Assembly (NCBI RefSeq): GCF_007993935.1
Contig: NZ_VITY01000003.1
Location: 636,159-700,158 of the forward strand
Reading direction: 5' to 3'
DNA: 64,000 nucleotides
Source: Bradyrhizobium macuxiense
Lineage (GTDB): Bacteria > Pseudomonadota > Alphaproteobacteria > Rhizobiales > Xanthobacteraceae
Both the position numbers and the translations under genes were made by a program. A model generated the notes under the pieces. It saw only the letters and a list, made by a program, of their open reading frames with translations. It made no database searches and was not told where the DNA came from. Below, in pieces: positions 58,495 through 64,000 of this stretch. The stretch's first letter is position 1, and each line of letters starts with the position of its first letter.

Positions 58495-59268
58495 ATGACC
58501 AAAACTGTCGACCTCAACTGCGATCTCGGCGAAAGCTTTGGCCCCTGGGAAATGGGCAATGATGCGGCGATGATCGAGCTTGCGACCTCGGTCAACGTCG
58601 CCTGCGGCTTTCATGCCGGCGATGCCGACATCATGCGCAAGACGGTCGAGCTCGCGAAGGCGCGCGGCGTCAGCGTCGGGGCCCATCCCGGCTATCGCGA
58701 CCTGCATGGTTTCGGCCGCCGTCCGATGCCGGGGCTGACGTCGTCGGAGATCGAGAACCTGATCGCCTACCAGATCGGCGCCTTGCAGGCGATCGCAACC
58801 GCGGCCGGCCACAAGGTCACCCATGTGAAGGCGCATGGCGCGATTTCCAACGTCGCCTGCGAGGACGACATGACCGCGCGGGCTATCGCCAATGCGATCA
58901 AGGCCGTCGATCCGAGCCTCGTGTTCGTGGTGCTCGCAAACTCGAAGCTGGTGCGCGCCGGCGAAGCCGCCAACTTACGGATGGCGCATGAGGTGTTTGC
59001 CGACCGCGCCTATGAGGACGACGGCAATCTGGTGTCGCGCAAGAAGGCGGGCGCGGTGCTGCACGATCCCAAGGCGATCGCCGAGCGCGTGGTGCGGATG
59101 GTGCAGGATGGTGCAGTCGTCTCGGTCACCGGCAAGGTGATCAAGATGCAGACCGACACCGTCTGCATCCATGGCGACACGCATGGCGCCGTCGAGATCG
59201 CGCGCGATCTGCGCGCAGCGCTGAAGCAGGCGGGCATCACGGTTGCGCCGTTCAAGACCGCGCACTGA
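58495..59268 (+). CDS. pxpA: 5-oxoprolinase subunit A (LamB/YcsF family)
   Basis: The 257-residue product has the LamB/YcsF signature: [74 protein letters not shown], and the final [19 protein letters not shown]. It provides the metal-dependent catalytic part of 5-oxoprolinase. It is separated from pxpC by 86 bp holding a palindrome. A hairpin terminator follows. Confidence 0.92.
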   Translation: MTKTVDLNCDLGESFGPWEMGNDAAMIELATSVNVACGFHAGDADIMRKTVELAKARGVSVGAHPGYRDLHGFGRRPMPGLTSSEIENLIAYQIGALQAIATAAGHKVTHVKAHGAISNVACEDDMTARAIANAIKAVDPSLVFVVLANSKLVRAGEAANLRMAHEVFADRAYEDDGNLVSRKKAGAVLHDPKAIAERVVRMVQDGAVVSVTGKVIKMQTDTVCIHGDTHGAVEIARDLRAALKQAGITVAPFKTAH

Positions 59269-59293
59269 GCCACGAATACATCATTCGACAAGG

Positions 59294-59320
59294 GTCGGCC
59301 GCCGCGCCGGCCCTTTTAGA
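59294..59320 (+). terminator. Intrinsic terminator of the pxp operon
   Basis: GGGTCGGC pairs with GCCGGCCC (one G-T pair) around 59294-59314, followed by CTTTTA and further T-rich sequence. Confidence 0.65.
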
Positions 59321-59418
59321 TTTCGTTAAGAGTCTTCTTAAACCCAAACTTGCCGTTTGATTGTTAGGTGCAGCTTCCGAGCCTTTGATTGTCCTCTCAG
59401 GAAATTGGGTACCAAAGC

Positions 59419-59832
59419 ATGTTCCGCACCAGCCTCTCCCTCGCAATATCAGCGGTTGCCACGGCCGCCTTCACCAGCGCGGCCTCGGCCGGCTGCTACA
59501 GCTGCTATACGCCGCCGCCCCAGCCTTGCGCGACCTGCTATCAGGTGCAGACGGTGCCGCCGCAATATCGCACGGTGCAGGAAACCGTGATGGTGGCGCC
59601 GGGCCGCGTCGTCGCGCATCGCACGCCCGCGCAGTATCGCACGGTGATGGTGCCGAAGACCGTGATGGTCGCACCCGAAGGCGTCGCCTATGAGCGGATC
59701 GCACCGCAATACGCCACGCAGGAGCGCACCGAAATGGTCTCGCCGGGCTATTCCTACTACGCGCCGGTTCAGCAGACCTGCAACACCTGCGGCGGCGGTT
59801 ACGGCTACGGATACGGTTACGGCCGCTACTGA
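59419..59832 (+). CDS. Small secreted Tyr/Cys/Val-rich protein
   Basis: From ATG at 59419 the product has 137 residues with a signal peptide (MFRTSLSLAISAVATAAFTS) cleaved near ASA. The mature part starts GCYSCYTPPPQPCATCYQ with paired CxxC motifs, continues with three imperfect QYRTV-x-V/E-TVMVAP repeats, and ends in CNTCGGGYGYGYGYGRY. This composition recalls cell-envelope structural proteins. No domain was recognised. A strong bidirectional hairpin follows the gene. Confidence 0.75.
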   Translation: MFRTSLSLAISAVATAAFTSAASAGCYSCYTPPPQPCATCYQVQTVPPQYRTVQETVMVAPGRVVAHRTPAQYRTVMVPKTVMVAPEGVAYERIAPQYATQERTEMVSPGYSYYAPVQQTCNTCGGGYGYGYGYGRY

Positions 59833-59854
59833 GCGATCCCCATCCAGCCAACAC

Positions 59855-59890
59855 AAAGCCGCCGCCTGATCGCATCAGACGGCGGCTTTT
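59855..59890 (+). terminator. Bidirectional intrinsic terminator
   Basis: AAAGCCGCCG and CGGCGGCTTT form a stem enclosing an inner TGATCGCATCA palindrome. T-runs flank it on both strands, serving the plus-strand secreted protein and the minus-strand small membrane protein. Confidence 0.85.
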
Positions 59891-59906
59891 GAATTTTCTG
59901 AAGGTC

Positions 59907-60059
59907 TCAGAACGGGTGGACGGACAGCGTTCCGAACACGATCGCCGCGATCACGGCAAAGGCGCTGTACAGCGCCGCAGTGTGAATTCCGGCCCCGGAC
60001 TTCCTCGAAACTTGTCGCGCGTAAAAGTGCAGGCGGGCTTCCGCCGATAGCTCGCGCAT
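59907..60059 (-). CDS. Small single-helix membrane protein (50 aa)
   Basis: ATG at 60059 follows GGAG with 7-nt spacing. The product (MRELSAEARLHFYARQVSRK...) has an amphipathic basic N-terminus and one membrane helix (HTAALYSAFAVIAAIVFGTLSV). The frame extends upstream to 60113, but the leader has no ribosome site. Function unknown; it could be a regulatory subunit of a membrane complex. The 252 bp from here to the nasS stop contain no other gene. Confidence 0.65.
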   Translation of the reverse strand: MRELSAEARLHFYARQVSRKSGAGIHTAALYSAFAVIAAIVFGTLSVHPF

Positions 60060-60311
60060 GGTCGATCTCCAACGCCCCATTCTCCGGCCTATGGAATATC
60101 GTTCGCACCGCAATTCAAGCGGGTGGCAAAAATAGCGACGCCGACGACGCCGGGAACACGGTTCCGAGAGGAATATTCCTCCTCGAGCGCAGGCTCGAGA
60201 ATCTTATTCGTTGCAATTCGAGGCGTCGGGAACCCGCGCCGGTCCCGCACCGACCGAAAATATCGAAAACAACCCCATGCAAAGGAGCTGGAGGTGGCCG
60301 TCGCCCCGCAT

Positions 60312-61469
60312 TCAGGGCTTCCAGCGCCCGATCTTGAATGCAGCCAGATGGCCTGGGACGTCGGCCGGATCGAACGGCGGACCGGCGAACGCGCCGATGG
60401 CGTTGGAGGCGCCTGCCGGGCGTCCGGATGCGGCGTCGTAGAGGTCGGGCCTGAACACCGCCATGGCCGCCTTCAGCGCCTCCGGCCGGTATGGCGTCTG
60501 GCCCCAGCGCACCATCTGGGCGTACAACCAGGCCGCCTGCCCCGGATCAGGCCGCGCGGCTGCCTCGCGCCCGACCAGCAAATAGCGGTTGCTCTCACGC
60601 ATGGTGCCGTCGGGCGAGATCTTCAGCCGGCCATCGAACGTGCGCTGGATGACACTGGCGTCGACGCCGAGCCGCTCGGGCTGCGCCAGCAGCCGCGCGA
60701 CCTCAGGCCGGTTCTCCGGTTGCTCGATGAACTCCGCAGCGCGCAGATGCGCGCGCACCAGCGAGGCGACGACATTGGGATGCTTGTCCGACCAGCTCTG
60801 GCGCACCGCCAGCACCTTTTCCACCGCGCTGAGCAGGATATCGGAGACGAAATGCAGGATGTGGCCGATGCCGAGATCGACCGCGATCGAATTCCAGGGC
60901 GCGCCGACGCAGAATGCATCGACGTGGCCGTTGGCGAGACTGTCGACCATGTAGGGCGGCGGCAGCACCACGAGCTGGACGTCCTCGTCGGGATCGACGC
61001 CGCCCGCGGCCATCCAGAACCGCAATTGATAATTGTGGGTCGAGAACGGGAACGTCATTCCGAAGGTCAGCGGCTCGGCCCCGCTCTTGCGTCGTTTTGC
61101 AACCACCCGCGCGAGCGCCTGCGCGGTCGCCATCGGATCGAAGCGGTCGCCGTCGATCTCTTCCATCAGCGCGGCATGCAGCGCCGGCGATACCGTGATG
61201 GCATTGCCGTTGAGCCCGAGATTGAAGGGCGCTGCGATCGGCACCTTGACGTGGCCGAGCCCAAGGGTCGAGGCAATCGCCACCGGCGCCAGCAAATGGG
61301 CGGCGTCGAACAGGCCGATATTGAGCTTGTCGCGGACGTTCGACCACGACACTTCCCGCACCAGGGTGACGTCGAGACCTTCGGCCGCGGCAAATCCCTT
61401 GTCGACAGCGACGATCAATGCGGCTGCGTCCACCAGCGGAATGAACCCGACGTGCAGGGGTGTGGTCAT
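60312..61469 (-). CDS. nasS: NasS-type nitrate/nitrite sensor (NrtA-like, cytoplasmic)
   Basis: The 385-residue product is related to the NrtA/CmpA binding proteins of nitrate transporters (VGFIPLVDAAALIVAVDKGFAAAEGL, the TFPFSTHNYQLRFWMAAGG segment, and VDAFCVGAPWNSIAV), but begins MTTPLHVGF with no signal peptide. That matches NasS, a cytoplasmic sensor that holds NasT inactive until nitrate or nitrite binds. The gene overlaps nasT by 4 nt. No nitrate transporter or reductase genes are in the window, so the targets lie elsewhere. Confidence 0.9.
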   Translation of the reverse strand: MTTPLHVGFIPLVDAAALIVAVDKGFAAAEGLDVTLVREVSWSNVRDKLNIGLFDAAHLLAPVAIASTLGLGHVKVPIAAPFNLGLNGNAITVSPALHAALMEEIDGDRFDPMATAQALARVVAKRRKSGAEPLTFGMTFPFSTHNYQLRFWMAAGGVDPDEDVQLVVLPPPYMVDSLANGHVDAFCVGAPWNSIAVDLGIGHILHFVSDILLSAVEKVLAVRQSWSDKHPNVVASLVRAHLRAAEFIEQPENRPEVARLLAQPERLGVDASVIQRTFDGRLKISPDGTMRESNRYLLVGREAAARPDPGQAAWLYAQMVRWGQTPYRPEALKAAMAVFRPDLYDAASGRPAGASNAIGAFAGPPFDPADVPGHLAAFKIGRWKP

Positions 61470-62056
61470 TTCAAGAGCTCCGACGCCGTCAGGATCGATT
61501 GCGCGATCTCGCCGATCTTCTTTTTTTCGCGCATCGCGGTCGAGCGCATCAGCACATAGGCCTCTTCCTCGGTCAGCCCCTTCACCTTCATCAGGATACC
61601 CTTGGCGCGGTCGATCACCTTGCGCTCTTCCAGCGCGTGCTTGGTGCGGTCGAGCTCGTCCTGCAGCTTGGCGAAGGCATTGAAGCGGGACACGCAGAGA
61701 TCGAGGATCGGCTTCATGCGCTCCTTCTTGAGGCCGTCGACGATGTAGGCTGAGACGCCCGCCTCCACCGAGGCCTGGATCGAAGCAGCATCGCTCTGGT
61801 CGACGAACATCGCGATCGGCCGGCGCACGGCACGGCTCACCTGGAACATTTGTTCCAGCACGTCGCGGCTGGGGTTCTCGAGGTCGATGACGATGATTTC
61901 GGGGTCGAGCGCATAGATCCGGGAGAGCAGGCTCTGCATCTCGCTGATATGGACCACATCGGTGTAGCCGGCCTCCCGCAATCCCTCCTCCAGGATGGCC
62001 GCACGGATCGGGCTCTCGTCGACAATGACGATCTTGGGAGACGATTCAGCGCTCAT
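61466..62056 (-). CDS. nasT: NasT-type ANTAR response regulator (antiterminator)
   Basis: From ATG at 62056 (MSAESSPKIVIVDESP) the product has 196 residues; a TTG two codons upstream is also in frame. The receiver-like domain (about 8-125) has IVIVDESP and IIVIDLENPS with the usual Asp, then a coiled linker and a C-terminal ANTAR domain (ERKVIDRAKGILMKVKGLTEEEAYVLM). ANTAR proteins bind paired hairpins in leader RNAs and prevent termination. Released from NasS by nitrate, NasT switches on assimilation genes. Confidence 0.92.
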   Translation of the reverse strand: MSAESSPKIVIVDESPIRAAILEEGLREAGYTDVVHISEMQSLLSRIYALDPEIIVIDLENPSRDVLEQMFQVSRAVRRPIAMFVDQSDAASIQASVEAGVSAYIVDGLKKERMKPILDLCVSRFNAFAKLQDELDRTKHALEERKVIDRAKGILMKVKGLTEEEAYVLMRSTAMREKKKIGEIAQSILTASELLK

Positions 62057-62176
62057 CGACAACTCTTAAAGCCCGGCAAAGTCCATCCATATCACGCCGG
62101 AAGCGCGCGGAAAGGGTTGTAATTCTCGGCAATTGGGACTAGCTCCTGCCCATCAATCAGGCAGATTTGGGAAGAT

Positions 62177-63502
62177 ATGCAAGAGGCCGCCGCGCCGAAA
62201 GTGAGCTTTGTGTCCTTGGGCTGCCCCAAGGCGCTGGTCGATTCCGAGCGCATCATCACCCGGCTGCGCGCGGAGGGCTATGAGCTCGCGCGCAAGCATG
62301 ACGGGGCTGACATCGTCATCGTCAACACCTGCGGCTTCCTCGACAGCGCCAAGCAGGAATCGCTGGCGGCGATCGGCGAGGCCATGGCCGAGAACGGCAA
62401 GGTCATCGTCACCGGCTGCATGGGCGCCGAGCCGGAGCAGATCGAGAGCGCCTATCCCGGCGTGCTCTCGATCACCGGACCGCAGCAATATGAGAGCGTG
62501 CTGGACGCCGTGCACCGCGCGCTGCCGCCGGCGCACAACCCGCACCTCGACCTGGTGCCGCCGCAGGGCGTCAAGCTGACGCCGCGGCACTACGCCTATT
62601 TGAAGATCTCCGAAGGCTGCAACAATCGCTGCAGCTTCTGCATCATTCCGAAGCTGCGCGGCGACCTGGTGTCGCGGCCGGCCAATGATGTGCTGCGCGA
62701 GGCCGAGAAACTGGTGAAGGCCGGCGTCAAGGAACTGCTGGTGATCTCGCAGGACACCTCGGCCTATGGTGTCGACCTGAAATACGCCGAGAGCCCGTGG
62801 CAGGATCGCAGCATCCGCGCGAAATTCTACGATCTGGCGAAGGAGCTCGGCGAGCTCGGCGCCTGGGTGCGGCTGCAATATGTCTACCCCTACCCGCATG
62901 TCGACGAGGTCATCGGCCTGATGACCGAGGGCAAGGTGCTGCCCTATCTCGACATCCCGTTCCAGCATGCGAGCCCCGACGTGCTGCGCGCGATGAAGCG
63001 CCCCGCCGCGCAGGAGAAGACGCTGGCGCGGATCCAGAAGTGGCGCGAGCAATGCCCGGAGCTGACGCTGCGCTCGACCTTCATCGTCGGCTTCCCCGGC
63101 GAGACCGATGCCGATTTCGCCTATCTGCTCGACTGGCTGGATGAAGCCGGGATCGATCGCCTCGGCTGCTTCAAATACGAGCCGGTCGCCGGCGCCACGT
63201 CGAACGCAATTCCCAATGCGGTGCCCGACGAGGTCAAGCAGGAGCGCTGGAACGCGCTGATGGCGCAGCAGCAGAAGACTTCCGCGCGCCGCCTCAAGCG
63301 CAAGGTCGGCACCCGCCAGCAGGTGATCATCGACGAGGTCGGCCCGACGGTCGCAAAAGGCCGGTCAAAGGCCGACGCGCCGGAGATCGACGGCGCCGTC
63401 TATCTCACCAGCCGCCGCCCGCTGAAAGTCGGCGAGATCGTCACCGCCAAGATCGAACGCTCCGACGAATACGACCTGCACGGCAGCGTCGCGGGGTTCT
63501 GA
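62177..63502 (+). CDS. rimO: Ribosomal protein S12 methylthiotransferase
   Basis: The 441-residue product has the three RimO domains: N-terminal MTTase ([15 protein letters not shown] with [15 protein letters not shown] and [10 protein letters not shown], giving three cluster Cys), radical SAM core with CNNRCSFC (CX3CX2C) and IPKLRG, and a C-terminal TRAM domain. The SLGCPK and NTCGF motifs distinguish RimO from MiaB. It adds a methylthio group to an Asp of ribosomal protein S12. It is divergent from nasT with 120 bp between starts. Confidence 0.96.
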   Translation: MQEAAAPKVSFVSLGCPKALVDSERIITRLRAEGYELARKHDGADIVIVNTCGFLDSAKQESLAAIGEAMAENGKVIVTGCMGAEPEQIESAYPGVLSITGPQQYESVLDAVHRALPPAHNPHLDLVPPQGVKLTPRHYAYLKISEGCNNRCSFCIIPKLRGDLVSRPANDVLREAEKLVKAGVKELLVISQDTSAYGVDLKYAESPWQDRSIRAKFYDLAKELGELGAWVRLQYVYPYPHVDEVIGLMTEGKVLPYLDIPFQHASPDVLRAMKRPAAQEKTLARIQKWREQCPELTLRSTFIVGFPGETDADFAYLLDWLDEAGIDRLGCFKYEPVAGATSNAIPNAVPDEVKQERWNALMAQQQKTSARRLKRKVGTRQQVIIDEVGPTVAKGRSKADAPEIDGAVYLTSRRPLKVGEIVTAKIERSDEYDLHGSVAGF

Positions 63503-63592
63503 CGCGATCTCGTCTTAGTCCAAACTAAAGCGACAGACTTTCTCAGCGCCGAAGTGATAAGTCGTTCGTGAAGAACCGGCGCGCCGCCGGGC

Positions 63593-64000
63593 TCAGGCGA
63601 TATTTGGCGCCGGGATGGTCTCGAGGAAGGCTCGGATGATGGCACGCAAGAGCTCTGCGAGCCATCGCAGGAGCAGGCCGAAGTTGTAGCCGGCGGCGGC
63701 GAGGACAGCGTTGATACAGTCGCCGGGACGCCCTTTGAGATAGTTGCGGTCCATGCGGTGCTCGGCCTTGATGTGACCGATGACGGGCTCGACAGCCGCG
63801 CGACGCCTCATCTCGCGGCGGATGGGAGCTGTGACGCGGCGGACCTGACCCGAGATCCAGACTCTGAACCGATGCGGGTGATTGTGGCCGCGATACCCTT
63901 TGTCGACGTGGATACGGCGAGCCTCCACGCCGGTGAGCTTCTCCATGTCGGCGATCACGGGGCCGAGCGTGTGCCCATCGAAGGGATTGCCGTGCAGGGC
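63593..64000 (-). mobile_element. IS5-family transposase, 5' end outside window
   Basis: The minus-strand frame from 64000 to the stop at 63593 reads HGNPFDGHTLGPV, DKGYRGHN, a Lys/Arg-rich RREMRRRAAVEPVIGHIKAEHRM and YLKGRPGDCINAVLAAAGYNF. These are the C-terminal half of an IS5/IS1031-type DDE transposase, including the last catalytic Glu in the EPVIGHIK motif and the Y-x2-K/R helix. The 136 codons seen show no stop or frameshift. The element end should lie between 63503 and 63592, but I could not define the terminal repeat without the other end. Confidence 0.88.

Overview
The window is a GC-rich alphaproteobacterial chromosome segment, most likely Bradyrhizobium or a close relative in the Nitrobacteraceae. 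The placement rests on the gene style (NasT/NasS pair, HWE kinase, poly-HAMP hybrid kinase, DUF982 and DUF3072 proteins), on a GAAC-N7-GAAC SOS-type box, and on rhizobial intergenic palindromes. No rRNA, tRNA or CRISPR array was seen.

Region 1 (1-19618) is the most unusual part. Six minus-strand genes run leftward: a free-standing small domain protein, a giant collagen-like protein of about 1740 residues, a Tat-exported HExxH protein, a type I secretion ABC exporter with a degenerate C39 domain, its HlyD-type adaptor, and a SEL1-repeat protein cut by the window edge. Divergent from them are three translationally tight plus-strand genes: a five-module glycosyltransferase/methyltransferase fusion, a GT2 glycosyltransferase and a GT-B-like glycosyltransferase. 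In the Gly-Ala-Thr and Gly-Asp-Thr repeats nearly every Y position is Thr. The layout therefore suggests a secreted, Thr-glycosylated bacterial collagen with its own exporter and sugar-decorating enzymes. This is inference from context and is the main discovery candidate.

Region 2 (19850-26944) is a mosaic: a DUF5658 membrane protein, a haloalkane-dehalogenase-like hydrolase divergent from an HxlR regulator with two matching operator-like palindromes, small hypothetical genes, a remnant of an aminoglycoside 6-phosphotransferase, a secreted PQQ-type sugar dehydrogenase, and an EmrAB-like efflux pair.

Region 3 (27027-40124) holds signalling and repair genes: a 2095-residue hybrid kinase with eleven exact 276-bp HAMP-pair repeats, an adjacent REC-PAS-HWE kinase, small stress-type proteins around an SOS-like box, two DUF982-like paralogues facing each other, a UvrD-type helicase, and a PilZ protein upstream of a class III nucleotide cyclase with two CxxC motifs.

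Region 4 (40393-59268) is metabolic: an MFS transporter with an acyl-CoA-dehydrogenase-fold enzyme and a VOC protein; an LTxxQ periplasmic protein; a carbohydrate ABC transporter (binding protein, two permeases, ATPase) followed by a 2-hydroxyacid dehydrogenase and an amidase; DUF1993; periplasmic PheC; DUF2147; a cupin and an RraA-like protein divergent from pxpB-pxpC-pxpA (5-oxoproline use).

Region 5 (59419-64000) carries a small secreted Tyr/Cys-rich protein, a 50-residue membrane protein, nasT-nasS, rimO and the 3' part of an IS5-family transposase at the right edge.
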